64,000 bases of DNA from Arthrobacter sp. CJ23 (GTDB lineage: Bacteria > Actinomycetota > Actinomycetes > Actinomycetales > Micrococcaceae). Positions 8,374-16,317 of this stretch are shown one piece after another (within the stretch, counting starts at the first letter, position 1; each line of letters begins with the position of its first letter). The DNA lies in assembly GCF_024741795.1 (NCBI RefSeq), contig NZ_CP102950.1, positions 3,224,001 through 3,288,000 on the forward strand. The letters are read 5' to 3'. The notes beneath the pieces were generated by a model. It made no database searches. It saw only the letters and a list, made by a program, of their open reading frames with translations, and was not told the origin of the DNA. A program made the position numbers and the translations under genes.

Positions 8374-9387
8374 ATGACTGAAACCGCTTCTTCCGCTGTG
8401 CCCGCAAACGACCGTTCCGCCTACGGCTTCGGCCTGGCCACCATCGCCACCTCGGCCACCGGGGAAGCAACCGTGCTGGACGTCTGGTTCCCGGCACCGG
8501 CCCTGGGCACCGCCGCAGAGGCCCTGCGCGATGTCGAGAACGCCGACGAAAGCCTGGCCACGCTGGCCGCCGACGGCATCGACGCCGATCGCGGCACCGA
8601 GCAGAAGGTTGTCTTCGCCCAGATCGACCTCGACGCCGCCCCGGCCGACACCGCCGACGCCTACCTGCGCCTGCACCTGCTCTCGCACCGCCTGGTCCAG
8701 CCCAACAGCATCAACCTGGACGGCATCTTCGGCAAGCTCCCCAACGTGGTGTGGACCAACTTCGGCCCCGCCGCCGTCGAGGGCTTCGAACTGACCCGCG
8801 CCCGCCTGCGCAAGCGCGGTGCCGTGGTGGTCTACGGCGTGGACAAGTTCCCGCGCATGGTTGACTACGTTGTCCCCACCGGCGTCCGGATCGCCGACGC
8901 CGACCGCGTCCGCCTCGGCGCCCACCTTGCCGAAGGCACCACCGTCATGCACGAAGGCTTCGTGAACTTCAACGCAGGAACGCTGGGTACCTCCATGGTG
9001 GAAGGCCGCATCTCCGCGGGCGTGGTGGCCGGTGACGGCACCGACGTCGGCGGCGGCGCCTCGATCATGGGCACCCTGTCCGGCGGCGGCAAGGAACGGA
9101 TCTCCCTGGGCGAACGCGTGCTCCTCGGCGCCAACTCCGGCGTGGGCATCAGCATCGGCGACGACTCGGTGGTGGAAGCCGGCCTCTACGTCACCGCCGG
9201 CACCCGGGTTCGCGTTCCCGGCCCGAAGGATGCCGACGGCGAGGACACCAGCAAGATCGTCAAGGCCGTGGAACTCTCCGGCGTTCCCAACCTGCTGTTC
9301 CGCCGCAACTCCACCACGGGCGGCGTGGAAGTCCTGCCGCGCAAAGGCCAGACGGTGGAGCTGAACGAAGCACTGCACGCCAACTAG
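8374..9387 (+). CDS. dapD: Tetrahydrodipicolinate N-succinyltransferase (actinobacterial type)
   Basis: A 337-residue acyltransferase that uses succinyl-CoA on tetrahydrodipicolinate, opening the succinylase branch to diaminopimelate. The C-terminal half is a left-handed beta-helix built of hexapeptide repeats (for example [19 protein letters not shown], then [20 protein letters not shown]). The long N-terminal domain is characteristic of actinobacterial DapD rather than the roughly 275-residue E. coli form. The start at 8374 (MTETASS) is fixed by the -10 box 6 nt upstream; an in-frame extension to 8278 would run back into dapE. Confidence 0.93.
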   Translation: MTETASSAVPANDRSAYGFGLATIATSATGEATVLDVWFPAPALGTAAEALRDVENADESLATLAADGIDADRGTEQKVVFAQIDLDAAPADTADAYLRLHLLSHRLVQPNSINLDGIFGKLPNVVWTNFGPAAVEGFELTRARLRKRGAVVVYGVDKFPRMVDYVVPTGVRIADADRVRLGAHLAEGTTVMHEGFVNFNAGTLGTSMVEGRISAGVVAGDGTDVGGGASIMGTLSGGGKERISLGERVLLGANSGVGISIGDDSVVEAGLYVTAGTRVRVPGPKDADGEDTSKIVKAVELSGVPNLLFRRNSTTGGVEVLPRKGQTVELNEALHAN

Positions 9388-9397
9388 CAAGAAATCC

Positions 9398-10243
9398 GTG
9401 ATGCGCCGGCTCCGCCGCACAATCATCCTGGTGCTGGCGCTGGCCCTCGTGGCCGGCGCGATCTACACCGTGGTAGCTGTACTGCAGCGCTCCGAGACCC
9501 TCGTCTCGGAGCGCTGCGTCGCCGTCGTCGGTTCGGAGTCCTTCGAACTGGCCACGGACCAGGCGGCCAACGCCTCGCTGATCTCGGCGATTTCCGTGCA
9601 GCGCGGGCTGCCGCCGCGCGCCGCAAGCATCGCACTGGCCACGGCCATGCAGGAGTCCAAGCTGCGCAACATCAACCACGGCGACCAGGCCGGGCCCGAC
9701 TCCCGCGGGCTGTTCCAGCAGCGGCCGTCCCAGGGCTGGGGCACCGAGGCCCAGGTCATGGACCCGGTGTACGCAACGAACGCCTTCTACGACGGCCTGG
9801 TCAAGGTTCCCGGCTACGAGGCCATGGAAGTGACCGACGCCGCCCAGCTGGTGCAGCGCTCTGCGTTCCCGCACGCCTATGCGCAGCATGAAGGGATGGG
9901 CCGGGCCTACGCCTCGGCCCTGACCGGCCACTCCGATGGATCGCTGGACTGCACCCTGCGGATGCCTGAGACCGCCGGCGACCCCAGCGATGTTGAGAGC
10001 AGCATGTCGACGGTGTTCGGTGCCGTGGCGGCCGACGCCCAGGGCCGCACCGTCCAGGTCAGTGCCACGGGCCCCCAGGCCTGGGCCATTGCCCAGTGGG
10101 CCGTGGCGAACGCCAAGTCGTTGGCAGTGACCCAGGTGGACGTGGAGGGCCACACTTGGAACCGGCAGGACCGCAAAGGCTGGCAAGCCTCCGCAGCGGC
10201 AGCCGGGACCGTGACGATCACCGTCTCCGCGCCGACCACCTAG
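9398..10243 (+). CDS. Membrane-anchored lysozyme-like protein
   Basis: A 281-residue protein with one N-terminal membrane anchor (about residues 8-28) and an extracytoplasmic domain. The block AMQESKLRNINHGD, then GPDSRGLFQQRPSQGWGT, resembles lytic-transglycosylase/lysozyme-like folds, with E in MQESKL as the candidate catalytic acid. Homologues are common in actinobacteria and often carry misleading transporter names. A cell-wall role is inferred only. It starts 10 nt after dapD and may be co-transcribed. A perfect 15-bp inverted repeat lies inside the gene at 9484-9517. Confidence 0.7.
   Translation: MMRRLRRTIILVLALALVAGAIYTVVAVLQRSETLVSERCVAVVGSESFELATDQAANASLISAISVQRGLPPRAASIALATAMQESKLRNINHGDQAGPDSRGLFQQRPSQGWGTEAQVMDPVYATNAFYDGLVKVPGYEAMEVTDAAQLVQRSAFPHAYAQHEGMGRAYASALTGHSDGSLDCTLRMPETAGDPSDVESSMSTVFGAVAADAQGRTVQVSATGPQAWAIAQWAVANAKSLAVTQVDVEGHTWNRQDRKGWQASAAAAGTVTITVSAPTT
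9484..9517. repeat. Perfect 15-bp inverted repeat inside a coding region
   Basis: GCAGCGCTCCGAGAC, a 4-nt CCTC loop, then its exact reverse complement. It covers about codons 30-40 of the lysozyme-like gene (residues QRSETLVSERC), just after the membrane anchor. Confidence 0.85.
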
Positions 10244-10255
10244 AGCGTGCTGTCC

Positions 10256-10328
10256 GGGCGCGTGCGTCCCGGGCGCGTGCGTCCGGGCGCGTGCGTCCCG
10301 GGCGCGTGCGTCCCGGCGCGTTCGTCCC
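10256..10328. repeat. GC-rich tandem repeat (five units of 14-15 bp)
   Basis: Five head-to-tail copies of GGGCGCGTGCGTCCC with small deletions and one substitution in the last copy. It lies between two convergent stop codons (10243 and 10337). Copy-number variation by slippage is likely. The units may also form G/C hairpins serving as a terminator. Confidence 0.85.
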
Positions 10329-10336
10329 GGCACCTC

Positions 10337-10948
10337 TCAGGCGAGGATGTCCACCACCGGCTGGACGTAGCTGCGGAACACCTCGGGCTGCGAGAGCAGC
10401 TTGTGGCTCATGATCATCTTGTCGGGTTCCAGGTACCAGGCCCGCGGCTCCTTGAGCGGAAGTTCAATGATGGTCAGGCTGAAGTCCCGCGAACTCCGTC
10501 CAACCTCCAGCAGCCGGTCCTCCACCATGTCCCCCAGCACCGAGGCGGCGCCGCTGGCCTCCCGCACCGCCTCAAGCTCGCTGTACTCGTCAAGGCGGTC
10601 TCTGGCCCATCCCAGGGCAGCGCCGAAGTGTGCCTGCAGGACACGCTGCAGCGCCGGAGAATTGCCAAAGGCTTTGAAGTCCGGCGGAACCAGTTCAGGT
10701 GCCTGCTTCGGGTGCGCCCTGATCAGCTGCTCCCACCAGGCTTCCCACTCGGTCTTGAGGGCATGCACCCCGCCCACCTCGGCAGTGAGGTGCGTATGGT
10801 CGGCCTGCCGGACCTTGGGGGCGGCGTGTGACAGGGACGGTGTTCCGGCACCGTCCAGGCCAGCCACTTCCTTCAGGTAGAAAGCGATGAGCATTGGCCT
10901 GGAAGTATCCATGGTGATCCGCCAGCCCTGGCCGCCTGTATCGTGCAT
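10337..10948 (-). CDS. Conserved hypothetical protein
   Basis: A 203-residue soluble protein with no motif I recognise. It contains a Trp-rich block (EWEAWWEQLIRAHP) and a C-terminal YLEPDKMIMSHKLL segment. No signal peptide or membrane span is visible. An internal ATG at residue 13 is an alternative start. Codon use matches its neighbours, so it is very likely a real gene. It is followed by the GC-rich tandem repeat and has the TetR gene 60 nt upstream on the same strand. No function is proposed. Confidence 0.7.
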   Translation of the reverse strand: MHDTGGQGWRITMDTSRPMLIAFYLKEVAGLDGAGTPSLSHAAPKVRQADHTHLTAEVGGVHALKTEWEAWWEQLIRAHPKQAPELVPPDFKAFGNSPALQRVLQAHFGAALGWARDRLDEYSELEAVREASGAASVLGDMVEDRLLEVGRSSRDFSLTIIELPLKEPRAWYLEPDKMIMSHKLLSQPEVFRSYVQPVVDILA

Positions 10949-11008
10949 CCGAACGCCTCCTTGGCATGTGTCCGACGGTTTCCAGTCTATTCCCGTTGGA
11001 CCCGGAGG

Positions 11009-11638
11009 TTAACTGGAAGGCGGCACGGCCTGGAAGGCGCTCAGATGGGAGGCGAGAACGTCACGGCAGACCTCGGCGGTCATCCATTCGGGCTGGAGCA
11101 GGGCGTGCATGCAGAGCCCGTCCAAGGTTGCCAGCAACCTCTCCGCCTCTGTGACCAGGTCCCGCTGGCCGGCACCGCCGGACGGCATCAGGTGCATGAT
11201 GAGACGCCCGACGACGGCCGCCACTGCGCGGTGGCTGCGGGCCGCTTCGTCCACCAGCGCACGCTTGACCCTGGCGGCGTTCCGGAACGCCATCCAGACG
11301 CAGGCGTCCACGGCCAGTTCCTCGTCAAGGGGCAGGAACTGGCCCAGCAGGGTTAACACGGCCTCATGGTGGGCGGCGGTCCCGGGCTCCTGTCCCGTGA
11401 CGTCATCCAGGCACGCCTCCAGCCGGTCGAGAATCCGGTCGACCACCGTGGCGAACGAGTATACGAGGAGCTCGTCGCTGCTGGCGAAGTAGTGCCGGAC
11501 GGAGCCAACCACCAGTCCGGCCTCCTCGGCAACCTCGCGCAATGACGCGCGTTCGAGGCCATCGACGGCGATGATCCGGAAGACCGCTTCGACAACTTCC
11601 TGGCGCCGGGCTTCGGCATCAACAATCTTGGGCACCAC
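11009..11638 (-). CDS. TetR-family transcriptional regulator
   Basis: A 209-residue regulator. The N-terminal helix-turn-helix (VFRIIAVDGLERASLREVAEEAGLVVGSVRHYF, about residues 17-49) is typical of TetR. The remaining helical domain resembles the BetI-like C-terminal group. It starts with two consecutive GTG codons. It is divergent from galE, and a palindrome GCACGCTCGTGC lies between them. It probably controls itself and perhaps galE or the hypothetical gene downstream. The ligand is unknown. Confidence 0.87.
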   Translation of the reverse strand: MVPKIVDAEARRQEVVEAVFRIIAVDGLERASLREVAEEAGLVVGSVRHYFASSDELLVYSFATVVDRILDRLEACLDDVTGQEPGTAAHHEAVLTLLGQFLPLDEELAVDACVWMAFRNAARVKRALVDEAARSHRAVAAVVGRLIMHLMPSGGAGQRDLVTEAERLLATLDGLCMHALLQPEWMTAEVCRDVLASHLSAFQAVPPSS

Positions 11639-11647
11639 TAGTTTTTA

Positions 11648-11659
11648 GCACGCTCGTGC
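11648..11659. promoter_or_regulatory. Candidate TetR operator palindrome
   Basis: GCACGCTCGTGC is a perfect 12-bp palindrome, flanked by TTA and TAA-like bases. It lies 10 nt upstream of the tetR start and 48 nt upstream of galE, where a local autoregulatory operator would be expected. Confidence 0.45.
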
Positions 11660-11693
11660 CTTAATGCAGGAGCGGCACGCCGCCGTTTTCGGC

Positions 11694-11699
11694 TAGCGT
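11694..11699 (+). promoter_or_regulatory. -10 element (TAGCGT), likely leaderless promoter of galE
   Basis: TAGCGT is followed by 7 nt and then the galE ATG, with no Shine-Dalgarno. Confidence 0.45.
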
Positions 11700-11706
11700 A
11701 GTCACC

Positions 11707-12723
11707 ATGAGAATTCTTGTCACGGGTGGCACCGGCTATATCGGTTCGCACACCGTTCTGTCCCTCCAGGAAGCCGGCCACGACGTGGTTGTCATCGACA
11801 ACCTCGTGAACTCCAGCGAGGAGTCCCTGCGCCGGGTTGCCGAACTGACCGGCAAGACGGCGGCCTTCCACCACGTGGATCTCGTGGACGAGCCCGCCGT
11901 CGAGCAGGTCTTTGAGCAGCACGCCATCGACGCCGTGATCCACTTCGCCGGGCTCAAGGCCGTGGGTGAATCCGTGCAGGAACCCCTGGCGTACTACTAC
12001 AACAACATCGTGGGCACCCTGAACCTGCTCCGAGCCATGGACAAGTACGGCGTGCGCTCCATCGTCTTCAGCTCCTCCGCAACGGTGTACGGCGAGCACA
12101 ACCCCACGCCCTACATCGAGAAGATGGAAATCGGAGCCAACAACCCCTACGGCCGCACCAAGGAACAGATCGAGGACATCCTGACCGACCTCGGCAACGC
12201 TGACGAGCGCTGGCACATCGCCCTGCTGCGCTACTTCAACCCGGTGGGCGCCCACCCGTCCGGCCGCATCGGCGAGGACCCGCAGGGCATCCCGAACAAC
12301 CTCGTCCCGTTCATCGCCCAGGTGGCCGTGGGCCGCCGCGAGAAGCTCATGGTGTTCGGCGGCGACTACGACACCCCGGACGGCACCTGCCAGCGCGACT
12401 ACATCCACGTCGTCGACCTCGCCGATGGCCACGTGGCAGCCCTCAACCACATCGCTGACCGTCCGGGCGTCCGCCGCTGGAACCTCGGCTCCGGCAAGGG
12501 CTCCTCCGTGCTGGAGGTCCTGCGCTCCTTCGAGAAGGCCGTCGGACACGCGCTGCCCTACGAGATCACCGGCCGCCGCGCCGGGGACCTGCCCGCCTTC
12601 TGGGCCGATGCCTCCTCCGCCCTGGCGGACCTGGGCTGGTCCACCACCAAGACCGTGGACCAGATGTGCGAGGACCACTGGCGCTGGCAGAAGAACAACC
12701 CCTTCGGCTACAACGCCTCCTGA
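11707..12723 (+). CDS. galE: UDP-glucose 4-epimerase
   Basis: A 338-residue extended short-chain dehydrogenase that interconverts UDP-glucose and UDP-galactose. The NAD-binding TGGTGYIGS is at 6-14. The catalytic Ser is in SSSATVYGE (about 122-130), and Y148 and K152 are in NPYGRTK. Length and motifs match GalE closely. It supplies UDP-galactose for envelope glycans and galactose use; a GH35 beta-galactosidase lies elsewhere in this window and galU at its end. The stop codon is followed at once by a 63-bp palindrome. Confidence 0.94.
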   Translation: MRILVTGGTGYIGSHTVLSLQEAGHDVVVIDNLVNSSEESLRRVAELTGKTAAFHHVDLVDEPAVEQVFEQHAIDAVIHFAGLKAVGESVQEPLAYYYNNIVGTLNLLRAMDKYGVRSIVFSSSATVYGEHNPTPYIEKMEIGANNPYGRTKEQIEDILTDLGNADERWHIALLRYFNPVGAHPSGRIGEDPQGIPNNLVPFIAQVAVGRREKLMVFGGDYDTPDGTCQRDYIHVVDLADGHVAALNHIADRPGVRRWNLGSGKGSSVLEVLRSFEKAVGHALPYEITGRRAGDLPAFWADASSALADLGWSTTKTVDQMCEDHWRWQKNNPFGYNAS

Positions 12724-12725
12724 CC

Positions 12726-12788
12726 CAACGCGGGGTCACTTACGGCCCGTCATGCCCCCTGGCATGGGCCGTACGTGACCCCGCGTTG
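12726..12788. repeat. 63-bp near-perfect palindrome after galE
   Basis: Outer arms of 23 nt (CAACGCGGGGTCACTTACGG onward) match their reverse complement at 22 of 23 positions. The centre contains a second small stem, ATGCC/GGCAT. It starts 2 nt after the galE stop. It is long for a terminator and lacks a U-tract, so it looks like a dispersed palindromic (REP-like) element that may also stop transcription. Confidence 0.8.
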
Positions 12789-12815
12789 CGTCTTGCAGGA
12801 GCGTGGAACGACAAA

Positions 12816-12847
12816 GCGGCCGCCCACCTCAAGAGGTGGGCGGCCGC
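12816..12847. terminator. Terminator-like hairpin between galE and gltA
   Basis: GCGGCCGCCCACCTC pairs with GAGGTGGGCGGCCGC almost without a loop, preceded by AAA. It sits between the convergent galE and gltA genes. Confidence 0.65.
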
Positions 12848-12850
12848 CGT

Positions 12851-12898
12851 CGTTCAGTCCTTCAGACGTTCAGTCCTTCAGACGTTCAGTCCTTCGGG
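12851..12898. repeat. Three 16-bp tandem repeats
   Basis: CGTTCAGTCCTTCAGA twice, then CGTTCAGTCCTTCGGG. It is non-coding, directly downstream of the gltA stop on the minus strand. Confidence 0.85.
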
Positions 12899-12915
12899 AG
12901 TGAGGCGTCCTTGCG

Positions 12916-14199
12916 TCAGTTGGCCGGGTAGTTCCGCTCGGGTTCCCCTGTGTAGAGCTGCCGCGGGCGGCCGATCTTGGTCTGGGGATCGTTGATCATT
13001 TCGCGCCACTGGGCAATCCAGCCCGGCAGGCGGCCGATCGCGAACAGCACGGTGAACATCTTCTCCGGGAAGCCCATGGCCTTGTAAATCAGGCCGGTGT
13101 AGAAGTCCACGTTCGGGTAGAGCTTGCGCTGGATGAAGTAGTCGTCAGCCAGGGCCTTCTCTTCGAGGCGCATGGCGATGTCCAGGAGTTCGTCGTTGCC
13201 GCCGAGCTTGCCCAGGATCTCGTGTGCCGTTGCCTTGATGATCTTGGCGCGGGGATCGTAGTTCTTGTAGACGCGGTGTCCGAAGCCCATGAGGCGGACG
13301 CCGTCTTCCTTGTTCTTGACCTTCTCCATGTAGTCCTCCGGCTTGATGCCATCGGCCTGGATCTGGCGCAGCATCTTCAGCACGGCCTCGTTGGCGCCGC
13401 CGTGGGCAGGGCCGAAGAGGGCGTTGATGCCGGCGGAGACGGAGGCGAACAGGTTCGCGTTTGAGGAGCCGACCAGGCGGACGGTGGACGTGGAGCAGTT
13501 CTGCTCGTGGTCCGCGTGCAGGATGAGGAGGAGGTCCAGGGCCTTGGTGACCACCGGATCCATCTCGTACTGCTCGGCCGGCAGGCCGAAGCTCAGGCGC
13601 ATGAAGTTCTCCACAAGGTTCATGGAGTTGTCCGGGTACAGCATGGGCTGGCCGATGGACTTCTTGTGCGCGTAGGCCGCGATGACCGGGAGCTTCGCCA
13701 TGAGGCGGATGGTGGAAACTTCCACGTGCTCCGGGTTGAACGGGTCCAGGGAGTCCTGGTAGAAGGTGGACAGCGCCGAGACGGCCGAGGAGAGCACGGG
13801 CATCGGGTGGGCATCGCGCGGGAAGCCGCCGAAGAAGCCCTTGAGCTCCTCGTGCAGCAGGGTGTGGCGGCGGATCTTCTGGTCGAACGCTTCCAGTTCC
13901 GTGGGGCTCGGCAGGTTGCCGTAGATCAGGAGGTAGGAAACTTCCAGGAAGCTCGAGTGCTGGGCGAGCTGCTCAATGGGGTATCCGCGGTAGCGCAGGA
14001 TGCCGGCGTCACCGTCAATGTAGGTGATGGCCGACGTGGTTGCTGCGGTGTTCATGAAGCCGGGGTCATAGGCCACGGCGCCCGTCTGCTTCAGCAGCTT
14101 GGAAACGTCGTATCCTTCGTTTCCTTCTACAACCTTGATGCGCGGCAGCTCAAGTTCGCCGCCGGCATGGCGCAGTGTCGCGCTGGTGGTCTCAGTCAT
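12916..14199 (-). CDS. gltA: Citrate synthase (type II, hexameric)
   Basis: A 427-residue enzyme condensing acetyl-CoA and oxaloacetate at entry to the TCA cycle. Active-site residues are visible: H266 in GPAHGGANEAV, H308 in GFGHRVYKNYDPRA, and D365 in YPNVDFYTG. Length and the N-terminal beta-domain match NADH-sensitive type II citrate synthases. The start ATG has GAAGGGGA upstream. It is separated from the upstream dapC by a terminator and about 150 nt that must hold its promoter; I see no clear -35/-10 pair there. Confidence 0.95.
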   Translation of the reverse strand: MTETTSATLRHAGGELELPRIKVVEGNEGYDVSKLLKQTGAVAYDPGFMNTAATTSAITYIDGDAGILRYRGYPIEQLAQHSSFLEVSYLLIYGNLPSPTELEAFDQKIRRHTLLHEELKGFFGGFPRDAHPMPVLSSAVSALSTFYQDSLDPFNPEHVEVSTIRLMAKLPVIAAYAHKKSIGQPMLYPDNSMNLVENFMRLSFGLPAEQYEMDPVVTKALDLLLILHADHEQNCSTSTVRLVGSSNANLFASVSAGINALFGPAHGGANEAVLKMLRQIQADGIKPEDYMEKVKNKEDGVRLMGFGHRVYKNYDPRAKIIKATAHEILGKLGGNDELLDIAMRLEEKALADDYFIQRKLYPNVDFYTGLIYKAMGFPEKMFTVLFAIGRLPGWIAQWREMINDPQTKIGRPRQLYTGEPERNYPAN

Positions 14200-14350
14200 G
14201 GAGTCCCCTTCATGAGGCCTCTGGGCCTCTGTAGAAAGCTTGATCCAACCAACATCTGGTCTCGCCGCCTGCGGCCCTGCTGGCGCAGGGTTCCAACGGC
14301 CAATCGGCTTTCTTGTTGAAAGCCACCATTGATAGTCAGTTAAAAAGCTA

Positions 14351-14398
14351 CCGCCAGTAACCCCCCGGAACTAATCCGCTCCGGACGGTTACTGGCGG
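14351..14398 (-). terminator. Terminator of the fdxA-dapC operon
   Basis: A 12-bp perfect stem, CCGCCAGTAACC with its complement, followed on the minus strand by TAGCTTTTTAAC. Stem plus U-run fits an intrinsic terminator downstream of dapC. Confidence 0.8.
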
Positions 14399-14432
14399 AT
14401 TTCCGCGCCTTGTGTCACAAGTCACAGCATTG

Positions 14433-15581
14433 TTACCGGCCCGTGTTCAGCCGCTCGACGGCGGCGTCGATCCGTTCGTCGCTGCCCGTGAGGGCGACGC
14501 GGATGAATCCGTTCCCGGCGTCGCCGTAGAAGACGCCGGGGCCGACCACGATCCCGAGTTCCGCAAAGCGGGCCACCGTGTCCCAGGTGGCCTCGCCGGC
14601 CGTGGACCACAGGTAGAGGCCGGCATTGGACTCATGGATTGTCAGGCCGAATGCCTCAAGGGCCGGCACGATGCGTTCACGGCGGCCGCGGTAGAGGTCC
14701 TTCTGCGCCAGCACGTGGCTGGAGTCGCCCAGGGCGACCCGCATGGCTTCCTGGACGGGGAAGGGAACGATCATGCCGGCGTGCTTGCGGCTGTTGACCA
14801 GGTTCGCCATGATCGCCGAATCGCCGGCGACAAAGGCCGCCCGGTAGCCTGCCAGGTTGGACTGCTTGCTCAGGGAGTAGACGCACAGCAGCCCGTCCGT
14901 GGATCCGCCGGTTACCCGGGGATCCAGGATGCTCGGAACCGCTTCCCCGCCGCGCTGGGCATCCCATGCGTCCCAGCCAAGCTCCGCGTAGCATTCGTCG
15001 GAGGCCACAACGGCACCGATTTCGCGGGCCTGGGCGACGATCCGGTGCAGCGATTCGATGTCCCGGACGCTGCCGGTGGGATTGCCCGGGGAGTTGATCC
15101 AGATGAGCCGGACCCTGGCCCGCGTTGCCGCGTCCAGTTCGTCCAGATCGTCCGCGGCCACGGCCGTGGCACCGGCCAGCATGGCCCCGATGTCGTAGGT
15201 GGGGTAGGCCACGGTGGGCCGTACCACCACATCGCCTGAGCCCAGTCCCAGCAGGAACGGCAGCCAGGCCACCAGTTCCTTGGAGCCGACCGTGGGCATG
15301 ACGTCCTGGGGATCCAGGCCCGGCACGCCGCGCCGTGCGGCGAACCAGTCCACCACTGCCTGCCGCAAGGCTTCGGTGCCGTGGACGGTGGGGTAGCCGT
15401 GGGCGTCCGATGCGGCGGCCAGCGCCTCACGGACCAGCCCCGGCGTGGGGTCCACGGGCGTCCCGATGGAGAGGTTGACGGCTCCCCCGGGATGCTTGCC
15501 GGCCGTGGCGACATAGGGCGCCATGGCCTCCCACGGGTAGTCAGGCAGGTTCAGGCCGAATGCGGGTGCCGCGGAAATCAC
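14433..15581 (-). CDS. dapC: Succinyldiaminopimelate transaminase
   Basis: A 382-residue class I/II PLP aminotransferase. The Schiff-base lysine is K239 in SLSKQSN, and NSPGNPTG (163-170) is the usual cofactor loop. In actinobacteria the aminotransferase encoded directly after fdxA is DapC, which makes N-succinyl-diaminopimelate, the substrate of DapE. The 15-nt gap to fdxA supports an operon. With dapD and dapE it completes the succinylase branch within 8.5 kb. The DapC call rests on context as well as similarity. Confidence 0.88.
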   Translation of the reverse strand: MISAAPAFGLNLPDYPWEAMAPYVATAGKHPGGAVNLSIGTPVDPTPGLVREALAAASDAHGYPTVHGTEALRQAVVDWFAARRGVPGLDPQDVMPTVGSKELVAWLPFLLGLGSGDVVVRPTVAYPTYDIGAMLAGATAVAADDLDELDAATRARVRLIWINSPGNPTGSVRDIESLHRIVAQAREIGAVVASDECYAELGWDAWDAQRGGEAVPSILDPRVTGGSTDGLLCVYSLSKQSNLAGYRAAFVAGDSAIMANLVNSRKHAGMIVPFPVQEAMRVALGDSSHVLAQKDLYRGRRERIVPALEAFGLTIHESNAGLYLWSTAGEATWDTVARFAELGIVVGPGVFYGDAGNGFIRVALTGSDERIDAAVERLNTGR

Positions 15582-15596
15582 AGGAAGCAGCCGCCC

Positions 15597-15923
15597 TTAG
15601 TGGTCTTGGTTCTGCGGCGGAAGGGCTGCGATGAAGGGGTGGTCCTTGCCAGTGTTGCCGATCTTGGCAGCGCCACCCGGGGAACCGAGGTCGTCAAAGA
15701 ACTCGACATTGGCCTTGTAGTAGTCGGCCCATTCCTCGGGGGTGTCATCCTCGTAGTAGATGGCCTCCACGGGGCACACGGGCTCGCAGGCTCCACAGTC
15801 GACGCATTCGTCGGGGTGGATGTAGAGGGAACGCTCACCTTCGTAAATGCAGTCAACAGGGCATTCCTCGATACATGCCTTGTCCTTGACATCCACACAC
15901 GGCTGCGCGATTACGTACGTCAC
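15597..15923 (-). CDS. fdxA: Seven-iron ferredoxin
   Basis: A 108-residue ferredoxin. Cys9, Cys17 and Cys50 are placed to bind a [3Fe-4S] cluster, and Cys21, Cys40, Cys43 and Cys46 a [4Fe-4S] cluster. Cys25 is extra. The C-terminal extension (EEWADYYKANVEFF) is typical of actinobacterial FdxA. Start is GTG with GAGAGG 7 nt upstream. It is a small cytosolic electron carrier; its partner enzymes cannot be told from here. It is the first gene of the fdxA-dapC pair. Confidence 0.94.
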   Translation of the reverse strand: MTYVIAQPCVDVKDKACIEECPVDCIYEGERSLYIHPDECVDCGACEPVCPVEAIYYEDDTPEEWADYYKANVEFFDDLGSPGGAAKIGNTGKDHPFIAALPPQNQDH

Positions 15924-16044
15924 GTCCCGACCTCTCCACGTTGTCCCGGACTGCTCCGGGTGAGACTCCCGGCACTTGGGCCGGACATTAGAATTCTGAC
16001 CCTATTATCCACCAGTGCGATAACTCGAACCTACCCGGGCGTCT

Positions 16045-16050
16045 TAGTAT
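16045..16050 (+). promoter_or_regulatory. -10 element (TAGTAT), leaderless promoter
   Basis: TAGTAT is followed by GAAACG and then the GTG of the SH3-like protein gene, 6-nt spacing, with no Shine-Dalgarno. Confidence 0.55.
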
Positions 16051-16056
16051 GAAACG

Positions 16057-16299
16057 GTGAATCAGCCATTCCAGTACCCGCAGGAGTTTCTGCTGCGTGC
16101 CGCCGCCGGCATCCGTGTGGTGGTCCGGTACCGGATCGACGGCGGCCTGACCGATGCACTGGGCCAGCTTCTGGCCGTCGGCAGGGACTCCTGCACCGTC
16201 CGCACCCGTACCTCCGACGTCGAGATTCCGCTGGACCGGGTGGTCGCCGCGAAGGAAGTCCCGCCCGCGCCGGCCCGGCGACAGGCCGCACGGGACTGA
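16057..16299 (+). CDS. Small SH3-like domain protein (Rv0428c N-terminal-domain type)
   Basis: An 80-residue basic protein. The body (GIRVVVRYRIDGGLTDALGQ, then VEIPLDRVVAAKEVPPAP) matches the small beta-barrel that forms the N-terminus of Rv0428c-type GNAT acetyltransferases, as I recall that family. Here it stands alone with no acetyltransferase after it. Start is GTG, 6 nt after TAGTAT. It is divergent from fdxA. Function is unknown; the beta-barrel could bind protein or nucleic acid. Confidence 0.7.
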   Translation: MNQPFQYPQEFLLRAAAGIRVVVRYRIDGGLTDALGQLLAVGRDSCTVRTRTSDVEIPLDRVVAAKEVPPAPARRQAARD

Positions 16300-16317
16300 A
16301 TCACACGCCGGGTCCGG

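Noticed and set aside
10256..10328. CRISPR-like array
   Set aside because: Units are contiguous with no spacers. It is a simple tandem repeat.
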